64,000 nt of DNA, taken from contig CAMIIP010000003.1 of NCBI GenBank assembly GCA_946222285.1, positions 124,001-188,000 on the forward strand, given 5' to 3'. The notes beneath the pieces are model-generated. The model saw only the letters and a list, made by a program, of their open reading frames with translations. It did no database searches and had not been told where the DNA came from. How positions within the stretch are numbered: position 1 is the first letter of the stretch; each line of letters opens with the position of its first letter. Below are positions 45,893 to 54,730 of this stretch, one piece after another. This stretch comes from an uncultured Rothia sp. Lineage in GTDB: Bacteria > Actinomycetota > Actinomycetes > Actinomycetales > Micrococcaceae. A program made the translations under genes and the position numbers.

Positions 45893-46795
45893 TCATGAAT
45901 GGTCATGAATGAGGGTATTAAAGTAGCTCAAAATCTTCTGTGGGTCGGGGGTGATCCCGGTAATTAGTTTGAAGGCATCCAAGGCTTGCCCAACGGCCAT
46001 CATGCCTCCGGGCATGACGTCGCAGCCAAGGGCAGAAGCGGCGCTTATGAGCGGTGTTTGTTGGGGGAGGTAGATCACATCTGCTACCCAAAGTTGAGAA
46101 TGAAGAAAACTCAAATCAATGGGTGTTCCCGGATGAATGTGCATTCCTATGGGTGAGGCATTGATCAAACCCTGCGTAGTGGAGATAGTAGCTTTTAAAT
46201 CTGCGCTGGTTAGAACATGCAGAGTTGATGTAGGAAACAATTGTTGAAGCGATTTTGCGGTGTGCCGTGCCTTGACAAGATCAATGTCGAATAGAAAGAG
46301 GTCGTGAACGCCTAATCGGAGGAGAGCATAAGCGGTGGCAGCTCCTGCTCCTCCGGCTCCGAGCTGAACAACGCTTTGCAGTCTGTCGCGGTAATGAGGT
46401 AGGCAACGGAGAAGAGCGGAACTGAAGCCAGAGTAATCAGTGTTATACCCATGGGATTTTCCATCTTTAAAGATGACGGTGTTCGCTGCGCCCATATGCA
46501 GAGCCTCGGGGGAAATCTCATCGAGATAGTCAAGCACTGTCTGTTTAAAGGGGTGAGTAATGTTGAGGGCGGAATAACCCAGGAAAAATGTGTGGGAGAA
46601 GAGCTTTCCAAAAGCTAAGCGAGGAGAATCCGCAGGATTTGAAATCTGGGGAAGAACCACGTCGGTGTCTATGGGGCGGTAGAGGTAGCGAAGGCCGGCT
46701 AAATCGGCGGCGTATTCATGCATCGGGGGAGTGAGGGATTGCTGTATTCCGCTCCCTAAAAGACCAACCAGGTAGGATTCCCCACGGTGTGACAT
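45893..46795 (-). CDS. aroE: Shikimate/quinate dehydrogenase-family protein
   Basis: 300 residues from ATG 46795 (a TTG at 46831 would add 12). AroE fold: N-terminal substrate domain with SLTPPMHEYAADLAGLRYLY and NITHPFKQTVLDYLDE, which carries the catalytic lysine, then a Rossmann domain with GAGGAGAATAYAL, and a C-terminal MPGGMMAVGQALDAFKLITG. The DTDYSGF-like segment (NTDYSGF) and SLTPPMHE start resemble catabolic quinate/shikimate dehydrogenases of corynebacteria more than biosynthetic AroE, so the role (aromatic synthesis or quinate use) is open. Converges with rpoC. Confidence 0.8.
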   Translation of the reverse strand: MSHRGESYLVGLLGSGIQQSLTPPMHEYAADLAGLRYLYRPIDTDVVLPQISNPADSPRLAFGKLFSHTFFLGYSALNITHPFKQTVLDYLDEISPEALHMGAANTVIFKDGKSHGYNTDYSGFSSALLRCLPHYRDRLQSVVQLGAGGAGAATAYALLRLGVHDLFLFDIDLVKARHTAKSLQQLFPTSTLHVLTSADLKATISTTQGLINASPIGMHIHPGTPIDLSFLHSQLWVADVIYLPQQTPLISAASALGCDVMPGGMMAVGQALDAFKLITGITPDPQKILSYFNTLIHDHS

Positions 46796-47245
46796 AGTAG
46801 GTGGCTCGCTTTCTAACTTTGCTCTGTTCAACGATTATATTTATATTTTTTAGAAAATTTTGTGAGTAAAATCTATGCTCTGAAGGATTTAAGCGGTGTA
46901 GCTCGCACTGTGCAGGGTAGATTAAGCTGCTGAATCCCTATATAGTTTCAGGTGAAGTACTTAGTCTCAGTACAAATAAGTATGGCGAAGTAGGCTTCGA
47001 ATCATTGGCAGTATGGATACAGTCCTTTGGGATTGATTAGATGATTAATCTGATCCCTAAATGCCAACGTTTCGTGTGCCCGCAAGTCTTGAAACTATAT
47101 TGGCTAAGATTTTTAGAAAATTTTCATCGTGAACAGAAGAAAATTCTCACTAACCACTTCAAGGCTTTAGTTACCTCAAAGTGATGTAGCTGAGACAAAA
47201 ATACCTAGGGCTGTGAAACAGTCAGTCCGATTATCAGGAGATAAT
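46796..47245. other. 450-nt divergent intergenic region aroE / rpsL
   Basis: No gene seen. A 15-nt word TTTTTAGAAAATTTT occurs at 46847-46861 and again, identical, at 47110-47124. An imperfect palindrome with arms GGGAT and GATTA lies at 47029-47057. Promoters for both genes must be here, but I find no convincing -35/-10 pair. Confidence 0.45.
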
Positions 47246-47620
47246 GTGCCTACAATTCAGCAGCTGGTCCGTAAGGGCCGGACTCCCAAGGTCGTAAAGA
47301 CCAAGGCGCCCGCACTGAAGGGCAGCCCCATGAAGCGCGGCGTATGCGTTCGCGTATACACCACCACCCCTAAGAAGCCCAACTCGGCGCTTCGTAAGGT
47401 GGCTCGTGTAAAGCTCAACGGTGGCGTTGAAGTTACCGCTTACATTCCCGGTGAAGGTCACAACCTGCAGGAACACTCCATCGTGCTTGTTCGCGGCGGT
47501 CGTGTGAAGGACCTTCCTGGTGTTCGCTACAAGATCGTTCGTGGCGCTCTGGATACCCAGGGTGTAAAGGGACGCGGCCAGGCTCGCTCCCGCTACGGCG
47601 CTAAGAAGGAGAAGAAGTAA
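47246..47620 (+). CDS. rpsL: 30S ribosomal protein S12
   Basis: 124 residues from GTG 47246, with AGGAG six nt ahead, giving (M)PTIQQLVRKGR. S12 sits at the decoding centre. The streptomycin-relevant positions are wild-type: lysine 43 in TTPKKPNSAL and lysine 88 in GGRVKDLPG. Its stop overlaps the rpsG ATG by 1 nt (TAATG). First gene of the str operon. Confidence 0.97.
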   Translation: MPTIQQLVRKGRTPKVVKTKAPALKGSPMKRGVCVRVYTTTPKKPNSALRKVARVKLNGGVEVTAYIPGEGHNLQEHSIVLVRGGRVKDLPGVRYKIVRGALDTQGVKGRGQARSRYGAKKEKK

Positions 47621-48090
47621 TGCCTCGTAAAGGTCCCGCTCCCAAGCGTCCTCTCGTAAACGATCCTGTTTACGGTTCCCCGCTGGTTACCCAGCTTATT
47701 AACAAGGTTCTTCAGGACGGTAAGAAATCAGTCGCTGAGCGTATCGTTTACGGTGCACTCGAAGGCGTTGAAAAGAAGACCGGTTCTGAGCCCGTAGCAA
47801 CCTTGAAGAAGGCAATGGACAACATCCGTCCTTCACTCGAGGTTCGCTCACGCCGCGTCGGTGGCGCAACCTACCAGGTTCCTGTTGAGGTTCGTTCCGG
47901 CCGTGCAACCGCTCTAGCTCTTCGCTGGTTGGTTGGCTTCTCTAAGCTTCGCCGCGAAAAGACTATGACCGAGCGTCTCATGAACGAGATCTTGGATGCG
48001 TCCAATGGTCTCGGTGCCGCTGTGAAGCGTCGCGAAGACACTCACAAGATGGCAGAGTCAAACAAGGCTTTTGCACATTACCGCTGGTAA
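47620..48090 (+). CDS. rpsG: 30S ribosomal protein S7
   Basis: 156-residue S7, which organises the head of the small subunit. Starts MPRKGPAPKRPLVNDPVYGS and includes RRVGGATYQVPVEV. AAGGAGAAGA within the rpsL end is the ribosome binding site. A hairpin separates it from fusA. Confidence 0.97.
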   Translation: MPRKGPAPKRPLVNDPVYGSPLVTQLINKVLQDGKKSVAERIVYGALEGVEKKTGSEPVATLKKAMDNIRPSLEVRSRRVGGATYQVPVEVRSGRATALALRWLVGFSKLRREKTMTERLMNEILDASNGLGAAVKRREDTHKMAESNKAFAHYRW

Positions 48091-48101
48091 TTCTTCGTAA
48101 T

Positions 48102-48139
48102 GCCTGTCGACTATGGATTTCCATAGTCGACAGGCTTTC
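48102..48139 (+). terminator. Hairpin between rpsG and fusA
   Basis: Perfect 15-bp stem (48102-48116 with 48121-48135) with loop ATTT and a weak TTT tail, 27 nt ahead of fusA. It may be a partial terminator or an mRNA processing/stability element within the str operon. Confidence 0.55.
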
Positions 48140-48165
48140 GGAGTATCTCACAAAGGGAGACTCAA

Positions 48166-50280
48166 GTGGCACAAGACGTGCTTACAGACCTCAAGAAGGT
48201 CCGCAATATTGGTATTATGGCGCACATTGACGCCGGTAAGACCACCACTACCGAACGCATCCTGTTCTACACCGGTATTAACCACAAAATTGGTGAAACC
48301 CACGATGGCGCATCCACCATGGACTGGATGGCTCAGGAACAGGAACGCGGCATTACTATTACTTCCGCTGCAACTACCTGCTTCTGGAAGAATAACCAGA
48401 TTAACATCATCGATACTCCCGGTCACGTTGACTTCACCGTTGAAGTTGAGCGTTCACTGCGCGTTCTTGACGGCGCTGTAGCAGTATTCGATGGTAAAGA
48501 AGGCGTTGAGCCTCAGTCTGAGACCGTTTGGCGTCAGGCTGATAAGTACGAAGTTCCCCGTATCTGCTTTGTTAACAAAATGGATAAGCTTGGTGCGGAC
48601 TTCTACTTCACCGTAGACACCATCGTCAAGCGTCTTGGTGCAACCCCCCTCGTGATGCAGCTCCCCATCGGTGCTGAGAACGATTTCGTGGGTGTTGTTG
48701 ACCTACTCACCATGCAGGCCTTCGTATGGCCCGGCGACTCCAAGGGCGACGTCACCATGGGTGCTTCCTACGAAACCCAGGAAATTCCTGCGGATCTTCA
48801 GGAACGCGCAGAGGACTACCGCAACCAGCTTGTTGAAGCTGTTGCAGAGTCTTCTGAAGAGCTCATGGAGAAGTACCTTGAGGGTGAAGAAATCAGCATT
48901 GACGAACTCAAGGCTGGTATCCGTAAGCTCACCGTGAACAACGAGGCTTACCCCGTATTCTGTGGTTCGGCATTCAAAAACCGCGGCGTGCAGCCCATGC
49001 TCGATGCCGTTATCGATTACCTGCCTTCACCTCTTGAGGTTGAGGCTACTATCGGTCACGATCCTTCGGACGAAGAAAAAGAGCTTACTCGTAAGCCTTC
49101 TTCAGATGAGCCTTTCTCCGCCCTCGCGTTCAAGGTTGCAGCTCACCCCTTCTACGGTCAGCTCACCTACATCCGTGTTTACTCGGGTAAGGCGGCATCG
49201 GGCCAGCAGGTTCTGAACTCCACCAAGAGCAAGAAAGAGCGCATCGGTAAGCTTTTCCAGATGCACTCCAACAAAGAAAACCCTGTCAATGAGATCCAGG
49301 CGGGTCACATTTACGCAGCGATTGGCTTGAAAGACACCACCACCGGTGACACCCTGTGCGATATCGCTCACCCCATTGTTCTTGAATCAATGAGCTTCCC
49401 CGCTCCCGTGATCTCTGTGGCTATCGAGCCTAAGACCAAGGGTGACCAGGAGAAGATGTCCACTGCTATTCAGAAGCTCTCAGCAGAGGATCCCACCTTC
49501 ACCGTTTCTTTGAACGATGAAACCGGTCAGACCGAAATTGGTGGCATGGGCGAACTTCACCTCGACATCATCGTCGATCGTATGAAGCGCGAATTCAAGG
49601 TTGAAGCTAACGTGGGTAAGCCCCAGGTTGCATACCGCGAAACCATCAAGAAGGCTGTCGAAAAGGTCGACTACACTCACAAGAAGCAGACCGGTGGTTC
49701 GGGTCAGTTCGCGAAGGTTCAGGTTTCATTCGAGCCTATCCCTCTTGATTCTGAAGAACTCTACGAGTTTGACAATGTTGTGACCGGTGGTCGTGTTCCT
49801 CGTGAATACATCCCCTCCGTTGATCACGGTATTCAGGATGCTATGCAGCTCGGTATCCTTGCTGGCTACCCTGTTGTGGGCGTCAAGGCAACCCTTATCG
49901 ATGGTGCTTACCACGACGTTGACTCCTCTGAAATGGCCTTCAAAATTGCTGGCTCCATGGTATTCAAGGAAGGCGCACGCCGCGCTAACCCTGTGCTTTT
50001 GGAACCCCTCATGGCTGTTGAAGTTCGTACTCCCGAGGAGTACATGGGCGATGTTATTGGCGACTTGAACTCACGCCGTGGACAGATTCAGTCCATGGAA
50101 GATGCATCAGGTGTCAAGATCGTTCACGCGAATGTTCCGCTGTCAGAGATGTTCGGATACATTGGTGACTTGCGTTCAAAGACCCAGGGTCGCGCAGTTT
50201 ACTCAATGACGTTCGATAGCTATTCTGAGGTTCCCAAGGCTGTAGCTGACGAAATCATTCAGAAGAGCCGCGGCGAGTAA
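48166..50280 (+). CDS. fusA: Elongation factor G
   Basis: 704-residue translocase GTPase. G1 is AHIDAGKTT, G3 DTPGHVDF, G4 NKMD. GTG start at 48166 after AAAGGGAGA. Domains II-V follow, with GGSGQFAKVQV in domain IV and the end of domain V near QGRAVYSMTFD. Confidence 0.97.
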   Translation: MAQDVLTDLKKVRNIGIMAHIDAGKTTTTERILFYTGINHKIGETHDGASTMDWMAQEQERGITITSAATTCFWKNNQINIIDTPGHVDFTVEVERSLRVLDGAVAVFDGKEGVEPQSETVWRQADKYEVPRICFVNKMDKLGADFYFTVDTIVKRLGATPLVMQLPIGAENDFVGVVDLLTMQAFVWPGDSKGDVTMGASYETQEIPADLQERAEDYRNQLVEAVAESSEELMEKYLEGEEISIDELKAGIRKLTVNNEAYPVFCGSAFKNRGVQPMLDAVIDYLPSPLEVEATIGHDPSDEEKELTRKPSSDEPFSALAFKVAAHPFYGQLTYIRVYSGKAASGQQVLNSTKSKKERIGKLFQMHSNKENPVNEIQAGHIYAAIGLKDTTTGDTLCDIAHPIVLESMSFPAPVISVAIEPKTKGDQEKMSTAIQKLSAEDPTFTVSLNDETGQTEIGGMGELHLDIIVDRMKREFKVEANVGKPQVAYRETIKKAVEKVDYTHKKQTGGSGQFAKVQVSFEPIPLDSEELYEFDNVVTGGRVPREYIPSVDHGIQDAMQLGILAGYPVVGVKATLIDGAYHDVDSSEMAFKIAGSMVFKEGARRANPVLLEPLMAVEVRTPEEYMGDVIGDLNSRRGQIQSMEDASGVKIVHANVPLSEMFGYIGDLRSKTQGRAVYSMTFDSYSEVPKAVADEIIQKSRGE

Positions 50281-50347
50281 TTTCGCCGGCTAGCGGTTCC
50301 TGACTGTGAACCGCAACCAATTTAACTAAAAATAACCTATTGAAATC

Positions 50348-50376
50348 TTGCAAAGGTTTCTCCTCACCGGCGTAAT
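50348..50376 (+). promoter_or_regulatory. Possible tuf promoter
   Basis: TTGCAA and CGTAAT 17 bp apart, 96 bp ahead of the tuf start. The -10 overlaps a long-range inverted repeat (CTCACCGGCG at 50363-50372 with CGCCGGTGAG at 50416-50425) that could fold in the leader. Weak evidence. Confidence 0.3.
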
Positions 50377-50471
50377 CCGCTAATGTAGACGCTAGACCGT
50401 TTTATAAACGGACTGCGCCGGTGAGAAACCCGAGTGCAGGTTTTTCAAATTTCGTTCTAGGAGGAACACCC

Positions 50472-51662
50472 TTGGCTAAGGCTAAGTTCGAGCGCTCCAA
50501 GCCTCACGTAAACGTTGGTACCATTGGTCACGTTGACCACGGTAAGACCACCCTTACCGCTGCAATCTCCAAGGTTCTTGCTGACAAGTACCCTGATTTG
50601 AACGAGAAGCGCGATTTCGGTGCAATCGACTCCGCTCCCGAAGAGCGCCAGCGCGGTATTACCATTAACATTGCTCACATCGAGTACCAGACCGAGAAGC
50701 GTCACTATGCACACGTTGACGCTCCCGGTCACGCTGACTATGTCAAGAACATGATCACCGGTGCTGCTCAGATGGACGGCGCAATTCTTGTTGTTGCTGC
50801 TACTGACGGTCCTATGGCTCAGACTCGCGAGCACGTTCTTCTTGCTCGCCAGGTTGGCGTCCCCACCCTGCTTGTTGCTCTTAACAAGTCAGATATGGTT
50901 GACGACGAAGAGCTTCTTGACCTCGTTGAAATGGAAGTTCGTGAACTTCTTTCCTCACAGGAATTCGACGGCGACGATGCTCCCGTTATCCGCGTTTCAG
51001 CTCTCAAGGCTCTTGAAGGCGACGCTGAATGGGTAGAGCGCATCGAGGAACTCATGGACGCTGTGGATAACTACATTCCGGATCCCATCCGCGATACCGA
51101 CAAGCCCTTCCTCATGCCCATCGAAGATGTTTTCACCATCACCGGTCGTGGCACCGTTGTAACCGGTCGTGCAGAGCGCGGTACCCTCAAGATCAACTCT
51201 GAAGTTGAAATCGTTGGTATCCGTCCCATCCAGAAGACCACCGTTACCGGTATCGAGATGTTCCACAAGCAGCTCGACGAAGCATGGGCAGGCGAGAACT
51301 GTGGTCTGCTTCTTCGCGGTCTGAAGCGTGACGACGTTGAGCGTGGTCAGGTTGTTGTAGCTCCCGGCTCCATCACCCCCCACACCGACTTCGAAGCTAA
51401 CGTCTACATTCTTTCCAAGGATGAAGGCGGACGCCACAACCCCTTCTACTCAAACTACCGTCCTCAGTTCTACTTCCGTACGACTGACGTAACCGGCGTT
51501 ATCACTCTTCCCGAGGGCACCGAAATGGTTATGCCCGGCGATAACACTGAGATGACCGTTGAGCTCATCCAGCCCATCGCTATGGAAGACGGCCTCGGCT
51601 TCGCTATCCGTGAGGGTGGCCGCACCGTTGGCTCAGGTCGTGTTACCAAGATCATCAAGTAA
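50472..51662 (+). CDS. tuf: Elongation factor Tu
   Basis: 396 residues from TTG 50472, which follows AGGAGG and gives (M)AKAKFERSKPHVNVGTIGH. G1 is GHVDHGKTT, G3 DAPGHADY, G4 NKSD. An in-frame GTG at 50421 has no family resemblance. Delivers aminoacyl-tRNA to the ribosome. Last gene of the str operon, with a strong terminator. Confidence 0.97.
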   Translation: MAKAKFERSKPHVNVGTIGHVDHGKTTLTAAISKVLADKYPDLNEKRDFGAIDSAPEERQRGITINIAHIEYQTEKRHYAHVDAPGHADYVKNMITGAAQMDGAILVVAATDGPMAQTREHVLLARQVGVPTLLVALNKSDMVDDEELLDLVEMEVRELLSSQEFDGDDAPVIRVSALKALEGDAEWVERIEELMDAVDNYIPDPIRDTDKPFLMPIEDVFTITGRGTVVTGRAERGTLKINSEVEIVGIRPIQKTTVTGIEMFHKQLDEAWAGENCGLLLRGLKRDDVERGQVVVAPGSITPHTDFEANVYILSKDEGGRHNPFYSNYRPQFYFRTTDVTGVITLPEGTEMVMPGDNTEMTVELIQPIAMEDGLGFAIREGGRTVGSGRVTKIIK

Positions 51663-51701
51663 TTGAAGATTATGTAACTGGCTAACCTCAGCTAGCTGAC
51701 G

Positions 51702-51737
51702 TAAGCTCCCCGGCAGAAGCCGGGGAGCTTATTTTAT
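51702..51737 (+). terminator. Terminator after tuf
   Basis: Perfect 13-bp stem (51702-51714 with 51719-51731) with tetraloop AGAA and TTTTAT tail. Confidence 0.88.
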
Positions 51738-51831
51738 ATCCTCTAGTTGGAGCTAGCATTTTCTCTCTGCACACCGCAAAATAAGAAGTGGCTATGCTAA
51801 ATCAGCAGGTCAGAGCGGATTATGGAGAAAA

Positions 51832-53331
51832 ATGAAGATAGCAGTAATTGGTTCAGGTTATGGGGGAGCAGTTGCTGTTTCTCAACTAGCACAGGCTGGA
51901 AAAGACGTTGATCTCATTGAGATGGGCGTTGATTGGGAAAATATGCCGCCTGTTCAAGGGAAAATTTTTACCAAAATGGTGGAGCCCACGGAACGGTCTA
52001 TGTGGTTTAAGACAAAGACTCAGCTTCCTTTCGGAAAAATTTTCAATCTTGAAATTATCGATAAACCTATTAAAGCTGCTGCTGGTGTTCTGGATGTTGA
52101 GCAATTTGAAGCTATGAGAGTTTACTTGGGGCGTGGAGTAGGCGGTGGATCCTTAGTCAACGGAGGAATGGCTGTTGTTCCTTCTCGATCCTATTTCGAA
52201 AAAATCATGCCACAAGTTGATGCACAAGAAATGTATGATCGCTACTTTCCTCAAGCGCAGAAAGCTTTAGGAGTAAATCTTCCACCGAATGATATTTTGG
52301 GAACATCTAAATTCTATAAATTCGCTCGGGTAGGAGCCCAAGACGCTCTCAAGGCTGGTTATAAAGTAGTTCCTGTTCCTAACGTCTACGACTGGGAATA
52401 TATGCGTCAGGAAGACTTCGGGAACGTAGAACGTTCGGGTCTCGGTGGACAAGTTATTTTTGGAAACGATTACGGTAAGAAATCTCTGAGCAAAACAATC
52501 CTCAAAGAGGTGTTCAAGAGCGAAAAGGTCAACCTTCTAGCGCTAACGGAAGTAACGTCCATTGCACGTGATAACCAGCAGAAATTTGTTTTTACCTTAA
52601 AAACTATTGATTTCTGGGGTAATACTGTCGAGGTTCAAGAGCGTACCTATGACCGGTTGATTATGGCAGCTGGCTCTGTCGGTACGAGCAAGCTCTTACT
52701 AAAGGCGAAAGCTGAAGGTGGACTCAAACAGTTACCTGCTGAAATTGGTAAAAGCTGGGGTCCCAACGGAAATATTATGGCAGCTCGTAAAGCAGGAAAA
52801 GAAACCGGTAAATTCCAATCAGGAATTCCTGCATTGGGCGTAACTAACTGGGACGATTCCGAAGAATCTGTTTTTGCCGAGGTTGCCCCGTTCCCTGCGG
52901 GAATTGAACTGAAAACAAATCTTTACCTAGCAATTACTAATAATCCTCGTTTGGCTGAATTCACCTGGGACGCAGACAAAAACGAGCTGTCGCTTTCGTG
53001 GAAATCCGATCATGCGAAAGCCTCTGTTCAGGCAGCCGAAAAGTTCTTAACTAAAATCAATGAGGCTAATCCCGGTTCTTCTTTTAGAAAAGATCTTTTT
53101 GACGACGGAAAAATTTTTTCAGACTATTTCAGCTACCATCCGCTAGGCGGAGCGATATTGGGAGAGGCCACTGACTTGAACGGTGAAGTTAAGGGAGAAG
53201 AGGGGCTCTTTATCGTTGATAGTTCACTTATTCCCGGGCGAATCGGTGTCAATCCCTTTGTGACTATTACGGCCTTAGCGACGAGAAATATGGAAAAACT
53301 TATTCAAGCTGGAAAATTTGAGGACGCATAA
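51832..53331 (+). CDS. GMC-family flavoprotein oxidoreductase, cholesterol-oxidase-like
   Basis: 499 residues. FAD-binding GSGYGGAVA is at 7-15; RGVGGGSLVNGGMAV is the second FAD segment. The catalytic positions of bacterial class I cholesterol oxidases are matched: histidine at about 436 in YHPLGG, asparagine at about 474 in IGVNPFVTITAL, and a glutamate in APFPAGIE. Known relatives oxidise cholesterol with oxygen to cholest-4-en-3-one and are secreted; this one begins directly with the FAD motif and has no signal peptide. Its base composition is clearly more AT-rich than the flanking translation genes. GGAG precedes the ATG, and the stop overlaps the next gene by 1 nt (TAATG). Substrate is inferred; another sterol or alcohol is possible. 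Confidence 0.8.
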   Translation: MKIAVIGSGYGGAVAVSQLAQAGKDVDLIEMGVDWENMPPVQGKIFTKMVEPTERSMWFKTKTQLPFGKIFNLEIIDKPIKAAAGVLDVEQFEAMRVYLGRGVGGGSLVNGGMAVVPSRSYFEKIMPQVDAQEMYDRYFPQAQKALGVNLPPNDILGTSKFYKFARVGAQDALKAGYKVVPVPNVYDWEYMRQEDFGNVERSGLGGQVIFGNDYGKKSLSKTILKEVFKSEKVNLLALTEVTSIARDNQQKFVFTLKTIDFWGNTVEVQERTYDRLIMAAGSVGTSKLLLKAKAEGGLKQLPAEIGKSWGPNGNIMAARKAGKETGKFQSGIPALGVTNWDDSEESVFAEVAPFPAGIELKTNLYLAITNNPRLAEFTWDADKNELSLSWKSDHAKASVQAAEKFLTKINEANPGSSFRKDLFDDGKIFSDYFSYHPLGGAILGEATDLNGEVKGEEGLFIVDSSLIPGRIGVNPFVTITALATRNMEKLIQAGKFEDA

Positions 53332-53957
53332 TGCATCAGAATCACGTATTTACCTTTAGCAGACGCTCTCTTCTAGGAGGAATGCTGATCCTTCCCCTGA
53401 GCAGTTTTGTTCCTGCTCAGGCGGAGGAGGCCGGGAGCGGAGACCTGGGAAATCTCCATCTTGAAATTTGCGAACCTAAAATTGATTCTCAGAGCTTTCA
53501 ACCTTTAAATCAGCAACCGATTTATAGCGGTACTAGCGGAGAAAAGGTTCTTCAGTCAGCTTCTCTTCCTCCTTCTATGACCATCAGCAACAATGGAAGC
53601 GAAGATGTAGAACAGGTGAGCGGAACGCTCAGCCTTCAGATGCGAGATACGGATACCGATATCCCTTCAGTAGGAGGGGCCCATAAAACCCGGCTCCAAA
53701 TTCTCAATGGTGATATTGAATTATCGTACTTAGACAAAGATCAGTGGGGTGCTGCAAGCTATAGCTGGGTGCTCAAGAGAGCTATAAAATCTGGAGAAAG
53801 CTTGCAGACCGATTTTAGATACTATGTGGATTATCCTTTTGCCAATGTGGACTATGAATTGTTAGTTTCTGCAGCTATTCTCGATCAGCAAGGAAATAAT
53901 CCTCTCTCCCAGGACCAAAAGATGGGATCCGTTCCAGGATTCGCTCGATATGTCTGA
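53331..53957 (+). CDS. Small exported protein with Tat-type signal peptide, unknown function
   Basis: 208 residues. The N-terminus has a twin-arginine motif (FSRRSLLGG, residues 9-17), a hydrophobic stretch and a cleavage site after AQA (about residue 32). The mature part is beta-rich, with no cysteines after the first segment apart from one in LEICEPK, and resembles no family I know. It is translationally coupled to the GMC flavoprotein gene (TAATG). A role as carrier or accessory subunit of that enzyme is inference from the arrangement. Confidence 0.65.
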   Translation: MHQNHVFTFSRRSLLGGMLILPLSSFVPAQAEEAGSGDLGNLHLEICEPKIDSQSFQPLNQQPIYSGTSGEKVLQSASLPPSMTISNNGSEDVEQVSGTLSLQMRDTDTDIPSVGGAHKTRLQILNGDIELSYLDKDQWGAASYSWVLKRAIKSGESLQTDFRYYVDYPFANVDYELLVSAAILDQQGNNPLSQDQKMGSVPGFARYV

Positions 53958-53997
53958 GCATAGAAGTTAGAGAGCTTCATTCGGACATCTCTTAGTC

Positions 53998-54036
53998 GCT
54001 GGTATTCATGCGCTTGTGTGAATACCAGCACTTTAT
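53998..54036 (+). terminator. Terminator after the flavoprotein unit
   Basis: 11-bp inverted repeat (53998-54008 with 54019-54029, 10-nt loop) followed by CTTTATT. Confidence 0.65.
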
Positions 54037-54407
54037 TGAGGATAAGACTTGCAAGCGTCTCTACCCTCTGTAAGAATAGAGAACGTTGTTCAAGTGCTTG
54101 TTGCGTTTGACTAGCCTAGATTTTAACGATGATGGCGAAAACTTTTCATTCTTTCTTGCAATGAAATGAAGCAACAAGACCAAATATGACCCGGTTCCGA
54201 CAGATCAAGGGATTATTGCGCAGTTCTTCTGCGACACGCCCGAGTTCGGGGGTCGGTGCTTGGGAGGGTTGAGGAACCCGAAGAAATTCGGATTCAGCTT
54301 TCATCAGGCGGCGCGAAAGAGCGTACAGATGCTCTTTACCTTAAGCGCCAGAAAAAGGGGCATCCGCCCCGTTACAGGGAAGTACTTCAAGAAAGAGAGT
54401 CCGACAG
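54037..54407 (+). other. S10 operon leader and promoter region
   Basis: About 370 nt with no convincing gene before rpsJ. It contains small G/C-rich hairpins (for example GGGGC-ATCC-GCCCC near 54358) and is long enough for a regulated leader. S10 operon leaders are a known site of L4 feedback in some bacteria; nothing here proves that. Confidence 0.4.
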
Positions 54408-54716
54408 ATGGCGGGACAGAAAATCCGCATCCGTCTGAAGTCTTACGACCACGAGGTCATTGATTCTTCAGCACGGAAAATCGTTGAGACAGTTACGCGT
54501 GCAGGCGCGACGGTAGTGGGTCCCGTACCCCTTCCGACCGAAAAGAACGTTTACTGTGTTATCCGTTCGCCTCACAAGTACAAGGACAGCCGCGAGCATT
54601 TCGAAATGCGTACGCACAAGCGTCTGATCGACGTCGTTGATCCGACTCCTAAGGCTGTTGATGCCCTCATGCGTCTTGACCTTCCGGCAGACGTGAACAT
54701 CGAAATCAAGCTGTAG
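54408..54716 (+). CDS. rpsJ: 30S ribosomal protein S10
   Basis: 102 residues, MAGQKIRIRLKSYDHEVID to the end, with VVGPVPLPTEKNVYCVIRSPH in the ribosome-bound loop. S10 also binds NusB/NusG. First gene of the S10 operon. Confidence 0.97.
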   Translation: MAGQKIRIRLKSYDHEVIDSSARKIVETVTRAGATVVGPVPLPTEKNVYCVIRSPHKYKDSREHFEMRTHKRLIDVVDPTPKAVDALMRLDLPADVNIEIKL

Positions 54717-54730
54717 AGGATCGCATCTAA

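Noticed and set aside
54256..54463. Short frames in the S10 operon leader
   Set aside because: No family likeness and they overlap the rpsJ start in other frames.
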